64,000 bases of DNA from Tissierellales bacterium. GTDB taxonomy: Bacteria > Bacillota > Clostridia > Tissierellales > Tissierellaceae. Location of the stretch: positions 214,137 to 278,136 of the forward strand of contig JACIXZ010000001.1 in NCBI GenBank assembly GCA_014360205.1. Direction: 5' to 3'. The first letter of the stretch is position 1. Every line of letters begins with the position of its first letter. Below the pieces are notes generated by a model, which worked only from the letters and a program-made list of their open reading frames with translations, was not told where the DNA came from and searched no databases. Shown in pieces: positions 32,943 through 42,210 of the stretch. Made by a program: the position numbers and the translations under genes.

Positions 32943-33941
32943 TTGCAAAATAGACATGTAGGCATATCGGGAATAGGAAGTTTTATTCCTGAAAAAGTAT
33001 TGACAAACGAAGACCTTTCAAAGATAGTTGATACAAACGATGAATGGATAATAACAAGGACAGGCATAGAAGAAAGGCACATAGCAGATGAGTTTACAGC
33101 TACATCTGATTTAGCAACAAAAGCAGCCATAAAGGCAATGGAAGATGCCAATGTAGATCCAAAGGAAATTGACTTAATCATATTAGCAACAGCGACTCCA
33201 GATCATTTCTTTCCAGCAACTGCGGCTATAGTTCAAAAAAATATTGGAGCAGTAAATGCTGCGGCATTTGACATGAGTGTAGGCTGTTCAGGTTTTGTTT
33301 ACGCAATGGTAACAGGTGCAAACTTTATAGCAACAGGTATTTACAACAAAGTGCTAATCATAGGTGCAGAAACATTAAGTAAAATTGTAAACTGGAACGA
33401 CAGAAATACTTGTGTATTGTTTGGAGATGGTGCAGGAGCATGCATATTGGAACCATGTGACGAAAGTTTTGGAATATTAGCTTCAGAGCTTGGGTCAGAT
33501 GGTGCCAATGGCGAGTGCTTGATAATGCCAGCTGGGGGTTCTAGAAAACCAGCTACAATTCAAACAGTAGAAGAGAATCTTCACACCATAAAAATGGATG
33601 GAAAAGAAGTATTTAAATTTGCTGTTAGAGTCATGGATAAATCAACCACAAACGTATTGGAGAAAGCGGGTTTATCAAAAGAAGACATTGACTTTTTTAT
33701 CCCTCATCAAGCAAACATAAGGATAATCGATGCAGGGCTTAAAAAACTTGAATTAAGCAAAGACAAAACTATCATAAACTTAAACAAGTATGGAAACATC
33801 TCATCAGCTTCTATACCAGTAGCACTAGATGAGTTATCCAAATCAAAGAGATTAAAAAAAGGAGACAACTTACTCTTGGTAGCTTTTGGAGCAGGATTAA
33901 GCTGGGCTTCTGTTGTTATGCGTTGGGCAAAGGAGGATTAA
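32943..33941 (+). CDS. fabH: Beta-ketoacyl-ACP synthase III
   Basis: Starts fatty acid chains by condensing acyl-CoA with malonyl-ACP. 332 residues with the thiolase-fold triad: Cys in MSVGCSGFVYAM, His in IPHQANIRI and Asn in KYGNISSAS. In a branched-chain 2-oxoacid fermenter the primer is likely branched acyl-CoA, but that is inference. The start is TTG 32943 (MQNRHVGISGIGS), 7 bases after GGAGG; GTG 32937 is too close. First gene of fabH-fabK-fabD-fabG-acpP-fabF. Confidence 0.95.
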   Translation: MQNRHVGISGIGSFIPEKVLTNEDLSKIVDTNDEWIITRTGIEERHIADEFTATSDLATKAAIKAMEDANVDPKEIDLIILATATPDHFFPATAAIVQKNIGAVNAAAFDMSVGCSGFVYAMVTGANFIATGIYNKVLIIGAETLSKIVNWNDRNTCVLFGDGAGACILEPCDESFGILASELGSDGANGECLIMPAGGSRKPATIQTVEENLHTIKMDGKEVFKFAVRVMDKSTTNVLEKAGLSKEDIDFFIPHQANIRIIDAGLKKLELSKDKTIINLNKYGNISSASIPVALDELSKSKRLKKGDNLLLVAFGAGLSWASVVMRWAKED

Positions 33942-33942
33942 C

Positions 33943-34893
33943 ATGATAAACACTAGAGTGACAGAGCTACTTGGCATCAAATACCCTATCATTCAAGGGG
34001 GGATGGCATGGGTAGCAACACACGAGTTGGCAGCAGCAGTCTCTGAAGCTGGAGGCTTAGGAATAATAGCAGCAGGAAATGCACCAAAAGAAGTGGTAAG
34101 AGACGAAATTAGAGCAGTAAAAAAAATAACAAATAAGCCATTTGGCGTAAATATAATGCTACTTTCACCATTTGTAGATGAGGTAGTAGAAACAGTACTT
34201 GAAGAAGGAGTGCCTGTAGTTACAACAGGTGCAGGAAATCCTGGGAAATACCTTGAAAGATTTAAAGAAAAAAATATAAAAGTAATACCAGTAGTACCAA
34301 GTGTCGCACTTGCTAAGAGGATGGAAAAAGAGGGAGTAGACGCAGTTATAGTAGAAGGCACAGAAGCAGGTGGACATATAGGAGAATTGACCACATTTGC
34401 TTTAGTAGCTCAAGTAGTCGATGCAGTGAGCCTTCCGGTAATAGCAGCAGGCGGGATTGCTGATGCAAGAGGATTTGTAGCAGCATTTGCGCTTGGAGCA
34501 GAAGGAGTGCAAATGGGTACGAGATTTGTACTTTCCACAGAAGCAAAAGTACACGAAAACTATAAAAACCTGCTCTTAAAAGCTAAAGACAGAGATGCAA
34601 TAGTAACAGGAAGAACTACAGGCCACCCTGTAAGAGTAATAAAAAATAAATTCACAAGAGAATTTTTAGAGCTAGAAAAACAAAATGCGCCACTTGAAGA
34701 ATTAGATAAATTTGGAGCAGGCAAATTGAGACTTGCTGTAGTAGAGGGCGATGTAGAACAAGGCTCTGTCATGAGTGGACAAATTGCAGGGCTCATAAAT
34801 GACATAAAACCATGTAAAGAAATAATAGAAGGCATATGCAGTGAAGCTGAAACAGTAATACAAAACCTTTCTAAAATGATAGGAGGGAGATAA
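33943..34893 (+). CDS. fabK: Enoyl-ACP reductase II FabK (FMN-dependent)
   Basis: Reduces trans-2-enoyl-ACP, the last step of each elongation cycle. 316 residues of the nitronate-monooxygenase-like TIM-barrel family: LLGIKYPIIQGGMAWVATHELAAAVSEAGGLGIIAAGNAP, VEGTEAGGHIGE and PVIAAGGIADARGFVAAFALGAEGVQMGTRF. FabK replaces triclosan-sensitive FabI in many Clostridia. Start ATG 33943 overlaps nothing and follows AAGGAGGAT within the fabH 3' end. Confidence 0.94.
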   Translation: MINTRVTELLGIKYPIIQGGMAWVATHELAAAVSEAGGLGIIAAGNAPKEVVRDEIRAVKKITNKPFGVNIMLLSPFVDEVVETVLEEGVPVVTTGAGNPGKYLERFKEKNIKVIPVVPSVALAKRMEKEGVDAVIVEGTEAGGHIGELTTFALVAQVVDAVSLPVIAAGGIADARGFVAAFALGAEGVQMGTRFVLSTEAKVHENYKNLLLKAKDRDAIVTGRTTGHPVRVIKNKFTREFLELEKQNAPLEELDKFGAGKLRLAVVEGDVEQGSVMSGQIAGLINDIKPCKEIIEGICSEAETVIQNLSKMIGGR

Positions 34894-34894
34894 T

Positions 34895-35848
34895 ATGGGT
34901 AAGATCGCATTTATATTCCCCGGACAAGGATCGCAATACATTGGAATGGGTAAAGACTTCTATGACGAAATAAAAGAATCAAAATTGGTCTTTGAAGAAG
35001 CAGACGATGCATTGAACATGAAATTAAGCTCATTGATATTTGAAGGTACAGAAGAAGACCTTATGAAAACTGAAATCACACAACCAGCAGTGCTCACAGC
35101 AAGCATAGCAATGCTAAAAGCTTTGGAGAAAGAAGGAATTGACTGTGACTATACAGCAGGTTTAAGCCTTGGAGAATACAGCTCTTTAGTGACAAGCAGA
35201 GCTATGAGCTTTTCGGATACATTGAGAGTAGTTAGAGAAAGAGGAAAGTTCATGCAAGAAGCTGTTCCACAAGGGATAGGAGGCATGGCTGCACTATTAG
35301 GGCTAGATAGAAATTATTTACCTGAAGTATTAGAAGCGGGAAAAGACTACGGAATAGTAGAAGTCGCAAACTACAACTCTCCTGAACAAATTGTAATATC
35401 AGGAGAACTCAAAGGGATAAAGATATCCTGTAAAAAAGCTATTGAACTTGGAGCAAAAAAAGCAGTTGAACTGCCAGTAAGCGCTCCATTCCACACTTCA
35501 CTCTTAACACCTGCAGGTGAAAAATTAAGAAGAGAGTTGGAAAAAGTAAAGATAAATGATTTACAAAAGACTGTCATATCAAATGTAGATGGAAAGCCAG
35601 TAGAAACCAAAGATGAAATAGTTCAAAAACTAGTTGATCAAGTATCACACTCGGTATTGTGGCAACAGTCAATTGAAAACATGATAAACGATGGAGTAGA
35701 TACATTTATAGAAATAGGACCAGGCAAATCTTTATCTGGCTTTGTAAAGAGAATTGGAAAAAGCATGAACAAAGAAGTAACGACACTGAATATAAACAAT
35801 ATAGAAACATTTAGACAAACAGTAGAAAAACTCACAAAGGGGGCATAG
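34895..35848 (+). CDS. fabD: Malonyl-CoA:ACP transacylase
   Basis: Loads malonyl onto ACP. 317 residues. FIFPGQGSQYIGMGKDF at the N-terminus, the nucleophile elbow GLSLGEYSSLV (catalytic Ser) and the His of VSAPFHTSLL are all present. One base after fabK with GGAGGGAG upstream; fabG follows after 3 bases. Confidence 0.96.
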   Translation: MGKIAFIFPGQGSQYIGMGKDFYDEIKESKLVFEEADDALNMKLSSLIFEGTEEDLMKTEITQPAVLTASIAMLKALEKEGIDCDYTAGLSLGEYSSLVTSRAMSFSDTLRVVRERGKFMQEAVPQGIGGMAALLGLDRNYLPEVLEAGKDYGIVEVANYNSPEQIVISGELKGIKISCKKAIELGAKKAVELPVSAPFHTSLLTPAGEKLRRELEKVKINDLQKTVISNVDGKPVETKDEIVQKLVDQVSHSVLWQQSIENMINDGVDTFIEIGPGKSLSGFVKRIGKSMNKEVTTLNINNIETFRQTVEKLTKGA

Positions 35849-35851
35849 ACT

Positions 35852-36589
35852 TTGGATAGAAGAGTAGCCCTGATAACAGGAGGAAGCAAGGGAATAGGTA
35901 AAAGCATAGCACTCAAACTCGCAGAAGATGGATATGACATTGCATTCACTTATTCAAGCGATGATGATGCAGCTTCTAAAACAATAGAAGAAATAAAAAA
36001 ATATACTCCCAATGTCCTAATGATAAAAAAAGACATGAGTATAGAAGAAGATGTAAAAGAAGCTATCAAAGAGATAGAAGAAAGATTAGGGACAGTAGAT
36101 ATTTTAGTTAACAATGCAGGAATCACCAGAGATGGACTCTTGATGAAGATGAAGACAGAAGACTTCGATAAAGTCATCGAAGTGAACTTAAGAAGTGTAT
36201 TTTTGACAACTAGAGAAATCATAAGGCCTATGATGAAAAAAAGATATGGTAAGATAATAAATGTTTCATCAGTAGTAGGCATCATGGGAAATGCAGGGCA
36301 AGCAAACTATGCAGCATCTAAAGCTGGTGTAATAGGCTTTACGAAATCCATCGCAAAAGAGTTTGCTTCAAGAGGTATCAGAGCAAACGCAATTGCACCT
36401 GGATTTGTAGATACAGACATGACTAAAGTCTTAACTGATGCAGTAAAAGAAGAAATGCTTAAAAGCATACCATTAGGTTACTTTGCAAAGCCTGAAGATG
36501 TAGCAAATCTAGTGAGCTTTTTAGCGAGCGAAAAATCAGACTATATCACAGGCCAAGTAATTCAAATAGATGGTGGAATGAATATATAA
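35852..36589 (+). CDS. fabG: 3-oxoacyl-ACP reductase FabG
   Basis: NADPH-dependent short-chain dehydrogenase. 245 residues with ALITGGSKGIGKSIA (cofactor), NNAGITRDGLLMKM and the catalytic segment VVGIMGNAGQANYAASKAG (Tyr and Lys), ending in ITGQVIQIDGGMNI. Starts at TTG 35852 after AAAGGGGG. Fourth gene of the fab operon. Confidence 0.96.
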   Translation: MDRRVALITGGSKGIGKSIALKLAEDGYDIAFTYSSDDDAASKTIEEIKKYTPNVLMIKKDMSIEEDVKEAIKEIEERLGTVDILVNNAGITRDGLLMKMKTEDFDKVIEVNLRSVFLTTREIIRPMMKKRYGKIINVSSVVGIMGNAGQANYAASKAGVIGFTKSIAKEFASRGIRANAIAPGFVDTDMTKVLTDAVKEEMLKSIPLGYFAKPEDVANLVSFLASEKSDYITGQVIQIDGGMNI

Positions 36590-36609
36590 AATTATAGGAG
36601 GAATGTAAA

Positions 36610-36840
36610 ATGGTATTTGAAAAAGTAAAACATATCATAGCTGATCAATTAGGAGTAGAAGAAGATGAAATAACTATGCAAACATCTATGATGGGCGATC
36701 TACAAGCTGACTCACTAGATGCGGTAGAAATAATGATGGCTCTAGAAGATGAATTTGAAATAGAAATCCCCGATGAAGACGCAGAAAACTTTAAAAACAT
36801 TGGTGACATCGTAAGATATATCGAGGAGAAAATAGCATAG
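36610..36840 (+). CDS. acpP: Acyl carrier protein
   Basis: Carries growing acyl chains on a phosphopantetheine arm. 76 acidic residues with the attachment motif [16 protein letters not shown] (Ser near 35). Strong AGGAGG ribosome site, suited to a highly expressed protein. Its stop codon is followed with no gap by the fabF ATG. Confidence 0.97.
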   Translation: MVFEKVKHIIADQLGVEEDEITMQTSMMGDLQADSLDAVEIMMALEDEFEIEIPDEDAENFKNIGDIVRYIEEKIA

Positions 36841-38082
36841 ATGTCAAATAGAAGAGTAGTCATCACAGGACTAGGAGCTGTCAGCCCTGTGGGGATTGGC
36901 AAAGACAGTTTCTGGGAGGCTTTGACAAGTGGAAAGTCGGGGATAGACTATATAACTAAATTTGACACAACAGATTTTGAGGTAAAAATAGGAGCAGAAG
37001 TAAAGGATTTCGATCCAACTCTTTATATGGACAAAAAAGAAGCAAAGAGGATGGATCTATTTACCCAATACGCAGTAGCAGGCACTCACTTGGCACTCGA
37101 AGATGCTAAAGTGACGCCACAAGAACTTGACCCTAACAGAGTTGGTGTGATTATTGGTTCTGGAATTGGTGGGATATCAACATTTGAGACAGAAAAAGAA
37201 AAACTCATGACAAAAGGACCAAGTAGAGTAAGTCCGTTTTTCATACCAATGATGATATCGAATATGGCAGCAGGACAGATTGCAATAAGCTTTAACTTAA
37301 AAGGGCCTTCAATGACTGTAACTACAGCTTGTGCATCTGGAACACATGCTATAGGAGAAGCATTTAGGATGATAAAGCTAGGAGTAATTGACGCTGCTGT
37401 AACAGGTGGCAGTGAAGCAGCTATTACACCAATGGCAGTAGCAGGATTTAGTTCAATGAAAGCTTTGTCAACGAGAAATGATGAACCTCAAAAAGCCAGC
37501 AGACCTTTTGACAAAGACAGAGATGGATTTGTCATTGGCGAAGGAGCAGGGATATTGTTCATTGAAGAGCTAGAGCACGCATTAAAGAGGAATGCAAATA
37601 TATATGCTGAAATAGTCGGATATGGAGCAACTACAGATGCATTCCACATCACACAGCCAGATCCAAACGCAGAAGGAGCGAGGACAGCAATGCAGCTTGC
37701 ACTTTTAGAAGCAGAAGCTCCATTCGATGAAGTAGACTATATAAATGCACATGGAACTAGCACCTACTACAACGATAAATTGGAAACATTGGCGATAAAA
37801 GACCTGTTTAAAGAACATGCAAAAGATATAAATATAAGCTCAACAAAATCAATGACAGGACATCTCCTTGGAGCAGCAGGTGGAATAGAAGCCATAGCAA
37901 CAGCCTTGGCAATAAAAGAAAATACAATTCCACCAACTATAAACTATGAAACAAAAGACGAAGAATGCGACTTAAACTATACACCAAATGTAAAAGTAAA
38001 TAGAGATATAAGATATGCACTCTCAAACTCATTGGGGTTTGGAGGGCACAACGCAAGCATACTCTTAAAGAAATTTAACTAG
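36841..38082 (+). CDS. fabF: Beta-ketoacyl-ACP synthase II
   Basis: Elongating condensing enzyme. 413 residues, with the catalytic Cys in TTACASGTHAIGEAF and the two His in NAHGTSTYYND and KSMTGHLLGAAGG. Adjacent to acpP with zero spacing, so its ribosome site (GAGGAG) lies in the acpP 3' end. Last gene of the fab operon. No accBCDA genes are in the window, so malonyl-CoA synthesis is encoded elsewhere. Confidence 0.97.
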   Translation: MSNRRVVITGLGAVSPVGIGKDSFWEALTSGKSGIDYITKFDTTDFEVKIGAEVKDFDPTLYMDKKEAKRMDLFTQYAVAGTHLALEDAKVTPQELDPNRVGVIIGSGIGGISTFETEKEKLMTKGPSRVSPFFIPMMISNMAAGQIAISFNLKGPSMTVTTACASGTHAIGEAFRMIKLGVIDAAVTGGSEAAITPMAVAGFSSMKALSTRNDEPQKASRPFDKDRDGFVIGEGAGILFIEELEHALKRNANIYAEIVGYGATTDAFHITQPDPNAEGARTAMQLALLEAEAPFDEVDYINAHGTSTYYNDKLETLAIKDLFKEHAKDINISSTKSMTGHLLGAAGGIEAIATALAIKENTIPPTINYETKDEECDLNYTPNVKVNRDIRYALSNSLGFGGHNASILLKKFN

Positions 38083-38106
38083 CCCTGGAAATTTCCAGGG
38101 TTTTTT
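38083..38106 (+). terminator. Rho-independent terminator after fabF
   Basis: CCCTGGAAATTTCCAGGG, a perfect 18-bp palindrome, followed by T6. Confidence 0.9.
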
Positions 38107-38118
38107 GTTTAGTATGTA

Positions 38119-38147
38119 TTGTATGTTACCAAATATAGTGCTATAAT
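38119..38147 (+). promoter_or_regulatory. Promoter of the polysaccharide locus
   Basis: TTGTAT (38119-38124), 17 bases, TATAAT (38142-38147, perfect -10). A small dyad TCGTT/AACGA follows near the start site. It drives the winged-helix regulator and possibly the whole downstream locus. Confidence 0.7.
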
Positions 38148-38186
38148 TTAATCGTTCAATAAACGAATAAAGAAATGGTGAAATCT

Positions 38187-38825
38187 ATGCAAATAAATAA
38201 CAATAACCCTTTTTTCACACCCACACTTAAATATAAAGAGATGATGCTTTTAGAGTACATAGAAAAACACCCAGACACTACCCAAAAAGAGTTGGGGAGA
38301 ATAATCGGCTCAGCAGCATCTATGATAAATCTCTATTTAGATGAAGGGGAAGCAAAAGGATATTTAAAAAGGGAGTATTTAAGTTCCAAAACTATAAAAT
38401 ATCACATAACAGCAAAAGGGAAAAAGAGAAAAAACTATTTAAATATATCATATATGCAAGAACTCATAAATTATTATATGCTTGCTAAAAAAGAACTAGA
38501 AGACTTTCTACTTAATGCAACTAGTAAAGGCTATCATAAAATAATACTTTACGGAGCAGGAGAAGTATGTGAAATAATACTAACCACACTTAAAAATTCA
38601 ACTAAATTAAACATCACTATACCTGCGATAATAGACGATGACTTAGAAAAAAGAGGAAAGACTATAGAAAATATCCCAATCATCTCAAAAACAGACTTAG
38701 ACAAATATCCGCATGATGCGATTTTTATATCAAGCTACACATTCGAAGAGCAGATAGCAAAAGAACTTAAAAATATAGGATACGAAGACGACAGGATAAT
38801 TAAGTTTTTTGATGGGAGAAGGTAG
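38187..38825 (+). CDS. Winged-helix regulator with C-terminal Rossmann (PglD-N/CoA-binding-like) domain
   Basis: About 212 residues. The N-terminal half (KEMMLLEYIEKHPDTTQKELGRIIGSAASMINLYLDEGEAKGYLKR region, about 20-90) is a winged helix of MarR/ArsR style. The C-terminal half (about 110-212) begins KIILYGAGEVCEII and continues AIIDDDLEKRGKTIENIPIIS, the Rossmann nucleotide-binding pattern seen at the N-terminus of PglD or CapD/PglF-type sugar enzymes. Similar fused regulators head exopolysaccharide loci in Firmicutes; it may sense a nucleotide sugar or CoA ester. Start ATG 38187 has GGTGA upstream; ATG 38175 is the alternative. Confidence 0.75.
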   Translation: MQINNNNPFFTPTLKYKEMMLLEYIEKHPDTTQKELGRIIGSAASMINLYLDEGEAKGYLKREYLSSKTIKYHITAKGKKRKNYLNISYMQELINYYMLAKKELEDFLLNATSKGYHKIILYGAGEVCEIILTTLKNSTKLNITIPAIIDDDLEKRGKTIENIPIISKTDLDKYPHDAIFISSYTFEEQIAKELKNIGYEDDRIIKFFDGRR

Positions 38826-38828
38826 GGG

Positions 38829-38944
38829 AGTGGAAAGTAGAAAGATTGAAAGTGGAAGGTTGAAAGTGGACAGTAGACAGTTGGACAGGAAAAGAATTAA
38901 GCAAAAGCTGAAAGTTGAAGGTTAAAAGCGGAAAGGGGAAAACC
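38829..38944 (+). repeat. Purine-rich short-repeat tract, left arm of an inverted repeat
   Basis: The 120 bases between the regulator and the four-helix-bundle gene consist of degenerate repeats of a GAAAGTTGAAAGTGGA-like unit. The last 34 bases (38911-38944) are an imperfect inverted repeat (about 28 of 34 matching by eye) of 39309-39342, downstream of the small gene. The gene's ribosome site lies inside this arm. Confidence 0.7.
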
Positions 38945-38947
38945 TTA

Positions 38948-39292
38948 TTGGAGAATTTGTTGGTTTGGAAGAAAGCTCATGAGCTCACTTTAATGGTGTA
39001 CGAGATTACAAAAGATTTCCCTAAGGACGAACTGTTTGGCTTAACATCCCAAATGCGAAGAGCATCAACTTCTATTCCATGCAATATAGTTGAAGGGAAA
39101 GCTAGAGGTTCAAGTAAAGATTTTAAGCGGTTTTTATTAATCGCAAGAGGCTCTTTGGAAGAGTTGAAGTACCAGATTTTACTATCTAAAGATTTAAATT
39201 ACATAGATGAAGAGAAAAACGATGAATTACAAGATTTCGCTAAAGAAGTAGGAAGACTTTTAAATGGATTGATGGTATCTCTGGATAAGTGA
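38948..39292 (+). CDS. Four-helix-bundle protein (23S rRNA intervening-sequence/Avd-like family)
   Basis: 114 residues, all-helical: LLVWKKAHELTLMVYEITKDFPKDE, FGLTSQMRRASTSIPCNIVEG and GSSKDFKRFLLIARGSLEELKYQILLSKDL are the hallmark segments of the S23/IVP family. These small proteins were first seen inside intervening sequences of 23S rRNA and are related to the Avd accessory protein of diversity-generating retroelements; function is mostly unknown. No reverse transcriptase is near. The start TTG 38948 (MENLLVWKK) suits the family; an ORF to 38915 would read into the repeat. The gene lies between inverted repeats inside a polysaccharide locus, as if an inserted unit. Confidence 0.88.
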   Translation: MENLLVWKKAHELTLMVYEITKDFPKDELFGLTSQMRRASTSIPCNIVEGKARGSSKDFKRFLLIARGSLEELKYQILLSKDLNYIDEEKNDELQDFAKEVGRLLNGLMVSLDK

Positions 39293-39297
39293 ATTTT

Positions 39298-39342
39298 TCC
39301 ACTTACCAATTTCCACTTTTCGCTTTCCACTTTCAACTTTTA
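39298..39342 (+). repeat. Pyrimidine-rich right arm of the inverted repeat
   Basis: Starts directly after the stop of the four-helix-bundle gene. Its reverse complement repeats GGAAA/GTGGAAAG units and matches 38911-38944. In RNA the two arms could pair and enclose the whole gene, as in 23S rRNA intervening sequences. Confidence 0.7.
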
Positions 39343-39372
39343 AATATATCTCAATGAAAGGAAACATCTACT

Positions 39373-40518
39373 ATGACTACAAACAATAGTAATACAAATA
39401 ACATTAATAAGAAAAAAATCTTCCTCTCCAGCCCCCACATGAGTGACGAAGGCTATGAGAAACAATACATAGAAGAAGCATTTGAAACAAATTGGGTAGC
39501 ACCACTAGGACCAAATGTAGATAGTTTTGAAACTGAATTTGCAACTAAAATAGGTTCTAGTTATGCTGCAGCACTATCATCTGGCACATCAGCAATTCAT
39601 ATGGCATTAAAAGCTGCAGGAGTTAAACCAAATGACAAAGTTTTTTGTCAAAGCTTAACTTTTTCTGCAACAGCAAATCCGATCATCTATGAAAATGCTG
39701 TTCCAATATTTATCGATAGCGATGATAAAACTTGGAATATGGATCCAAATGCATTGGAACATGCAATAAAAAAATATCCTGATACAAAATATGCTATAGT
39801 CGTACATCTATATGGATTATCAGCAGATTTAGACCCTATCATAGAATTATGTGAAAAACATGGAATAACATTAATAGAAGATGCAGCGGAATCCCTTGGA
39901 ACAACGTATAAAGGAAAACAAACTGGAACATTTGGCAAATTCGGAGTGTTTAGCTTCAATGGAAACAAGATAATCACCACATCAGGTGGAGGCATGCTTG
40001 TATCCGAAGATAAAGAGCGAATAGAAAAGGTGCGATTTTGGTCGACCCAAAGCAGAGAAAAAGAAAGACATTATGAACACAAAGAATTAGGATACAATTA
40101 CAGAATGAGCAATATTGTAGCTGGCATAGGGAGAGGTCAACTAAAAATTTTAGATGAAAGAGTAGCAAAAAAAAGATATATTTTTGAGTTTTATAAAGAA
40201 AACCTAGGAAATCTTGATGGCATAAATTTTATGCCAATAAATGATTGGAATAATCCAAACTGTTGGCTAAGTTGTCTAACATTAAATAGTAAAATAAAAC
40301 CTTTGGATATTATGACAGCATTAGAAAAAGAGAATATAGAATCAAGGCCAATTTGGAAACCAATGCATATGCAACCATTTTTTGAAAAGTATGATTATGT
40401 AGGTGGGAATGTGAGCAGAAACTTATTTGAAACTGGAGTTTGCTTACCATCAGACACAAAAATGACAAATGAGGATTTAGAAAGAGTATGTTCAATTATA
40501 AAGGAGCTGTGGAGTTAA
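39373..40518 (+). CDS. DegT/DnrJ/EryC1/StrS-family sugar aminotransferase
   Basis: PLP enzyme that aminates a nucleotide-linked keto-sugar, like PglE. 381 residues: [55 protein letters not shown] and [15 protein letters not shown] with the PLP Lys near 199. It would use a UDP-4-keto-sugar, perhaps from the CapE-type dehydratase or an enzyme elsewhere. Next gene, a sugar-phosphate transferase, starts 1 base later, as in pglE/pglC pairs. Confidence 0.93.
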   Translation: MTTNNSNTNNINKKKIFLSSPHMSDEGYEKQYIEEAFETNWVAPLGPNVDSFETEFATKIGSSYAAALSSGTSAIHMALKAAGVKPNDKVFCQSLTFSATANPIIYENAVPIFIDSDDKTWNMDPNALEHAIKKYPDTKYAIVVHLYGLSADLDPIIELCEKHGITLIEDAAESLGTTYKGKQTGTFGKFGVFSFNGNKIITTSGGGMLVSEDKERIEKVRFWSTQSREKERHYEHKELGYNYRMSNIVAGIGRGQLKILDERVAKKRYIFEFYKENLGNLDGINFMPINDWNNPNCWLSCLTLNSKIKPLDIMTALEKENIESRPIWKPMHMQPFFEKYDYVGGNVSRNLFETGVCLPSDTKMTNEDLERVCSIIKELWS

Positions 40519-40519
40519 G

Positions 40520-41209
40520 ATGCAAACTGAAACTAAAAAGGATGATTTCCCTTCAAACTGTCGAACTGACCAACTGACCATCTCAAATGGAATATACAAA
40601 AGATTTTTTAAAAGACCTTTAGATTTTTTGCTTTCTCTCATTGCATTGATTGTTTTAAGCCCACTACTGTTATTTATGGCTATATTAGTAAGAGTAAAGC
40701 TTGGTTCTCCTGTCATATTCAAACAACAAAGGCCAGGTTTAAATGAAAAGATATTTACGATTTACAAATTTAGAACTATGACAGATGAAAAAGACGAAAA
40801 TGGGGAGCTTTTACCTGATTCAGATAGATTAACTCCTTTTGGTAAATTTTTAAGATCTACATCAATAGATGAATTACCAGAACTAGTTAACATTTTAAAA
40901 GGTGATATGAGCATAGTCGGTCCAAGACCACTTTTAGTCGAATATTTACCATTATATAATGAAAAACAAAAACTTAGACACACTGTAAGGCCTGGGTTAA
41001 CAGGATTAGCACAAGTCAATGGAAGAAATGCAATTACCTGGGAAGAAAAATTTGATTTGGATGTGAAATATGCGAAAAATTTAACACTAAAGATTGATTT
41101 ATTTATTGTTTTTAGAACGATTGAAAAAGTAATAAAAAGAGAAGGAATAAATTCTAAAGACGATGTTACAATGGAATCATTCAAAGGTAATTTGGAGGTT
41201 AATAGATGA
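40520..41209 (+). CDS. Bacterial sugar transferase (initiating phosphoglycosyltransferase, PglC-like)
   Basis: Membrane enzyme that places the first sugar-phosphate on undecaprenyl phosphate. 229 residues. The core begins [26 protein letters not shown] (membrane segment), then [51 protein letters not shown] and [14 protein letters not shown]. The first about 28 residues are not typical of the family and are encoded by CAACTGACC-rich DNA resembling the short repeats at 38.8 kb. Start ATG 40520 has GGAG 5 bases upstream. Stop and next start overlap (ATGA). Confidence 0.94.
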   Translation: MQTETKKDDFPSNCRTDQLTISNGIYKRFFKRPLDFLLSLIALIVLSPLLLFMAILVRVKLGSPVIFKQQRPGLNEKIFTIYKFRTMTDEKDENGELLPDSDRLTPFGKFLRSTSIDELPELVNILKGDMSIVGPRPLLVEYLPLYNEKQKLRHTVRPGLTGLAQVNGRNAITWEEKFDLDVKYAKNLTLKIDLFIVFRTIEKVIKREGINSKDDVTMESFKGNLEVNR

Positions 41210-42210
41210 AAGAACAAAACATACTTTTGTTGAGTGCTGGAAGAAGAATTGAACTTATTGAATTATTTAAAAAAGCTGCAAAAGAATTAAAAATTACTAG
41301 TAACATTGTTGCAGCTGACTGTGATGAATTAGCTCCAGGATTATATTTCGCGGATAAAAAATATGTAATTCCTAGGATTAGTAGTTCTGATTATATTGAT
41401 TCTATAATTAGCATTTCAAGAAAAGAAAATATATCATTAATAGTACCAACGATTGACACTGAATTAATAATATTATCACAAAACAAGAATTACATTGAAG
41501 AACAAACCAATTCAAGAGTATTGATTTCAAATGAATATGTTATAAGCACATGTAGAGACAAAGAAAAAACTAATACTTATCTTGAAGAACATGGATTTAA
41601 TTGTCCGAAATTATTCAATCAAAACGAATTAAAGACAAAAAAAATTACCTTTCCTTTGTTTATTAAACCAAAGTCAGGAAGTTCAAGCATTGATACTTTT
41701 AAGATAAATAGCATAAATGAATTAGAAGGTATTTTACCTAATATTAAGGATCCAATTATTCAAGAATTTGTTAGTGGAGTTGAATATACAGTAGATGCAT
41801 TATTAGATTTTGATAGCAAAATAATAACAATAGTTCCTCGCCAAAGACTATCAGTAAGGGGAGGAGAAATTATAAAAGGTAAAATATGCAAAGATCAACA
41901 TATAATTAACGAGGTTAAAAGATTGTTGGAATTATTGAATCCTATAGGGCCTGTGGCAGTACAACTTATTAAAGAATCTGAGACCAATAAGATAAAGTTT
42001 ATTGAGATTAATCCTCGATTTGGGGGTGGAGCTCCAATGAGTATATTAAGTGGTGCTGATTTTTGCAAATATATTTATATGGTTTTAGATGGGGATAAAA
42101 TTACATATAATGAAAACTATGAGGATGGATTATATTTTTTAAGATTTGATAAGACCATTTGCATTAATAATAACAAGGAGATTATTTATGATAAAAGCAC
42201 TTGTTTTTGA
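41206..42210 (+). CDS. ATP-grasp domain protein of the polysaccharide locus
   Basis: 334 residues, carbamoyl-phosphate-synthase-like ATP-grasp fold: [18 protein letters not shown], a pre-ATP-grasp domain, [19 protein letters not shown] and [23 protein letters not shown] (Mg-binding Glu/Asn). It would ligate a carboxylate to an amine, for example an amino acid on an amino-sugar. Starts in an ATGA overlap with the sugar transferase and its 3' end overlaps the HAD gene. The pair ATP-grasp plus HAD is a known module in capsule clusters. Confidence 0.88.
   Translation: MKEQNILLLSAGRRIELIELFKKAAKELKITSNIVAADCDELAPGLYFADKKYVIPRISSSDYIDSIISISRKENISLIVPTIDTELIILSQNKNYIEEQTNSRVLISNEYVISTCRDKEKTNTYLEEHGFNCPKLFNQNELKTKKITFPLFIKPKSGSSSIDTFKINSINELEGILPNIKDPIIQEFVSGVEYTVDALLDFDSKIITIVPRQRLSVRGGEIIKGKICKDQHIINEVKRLLELLNPIGPVAVQLIKESETNKIKFIEINPRFGGGAPMSILSGADFCKYIYMVLDGDKITYNENYEDGLYFLRFDKTICINNNKEIIYDKSTCF

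Noticed and set aside
38829-38944. CRISPR-like short repeats
   Set aside because: Units are degenerate and contiguous, without unique spacers; they fit inverted-repeat arms around a small gene.
38948-39292. Diversity-generating retroelement (Avd-like accessory protein)
   Set aside because: No reverse transcriptase, template repeat or variable repeat is visible nearby; only the helical-bundle family is shared.
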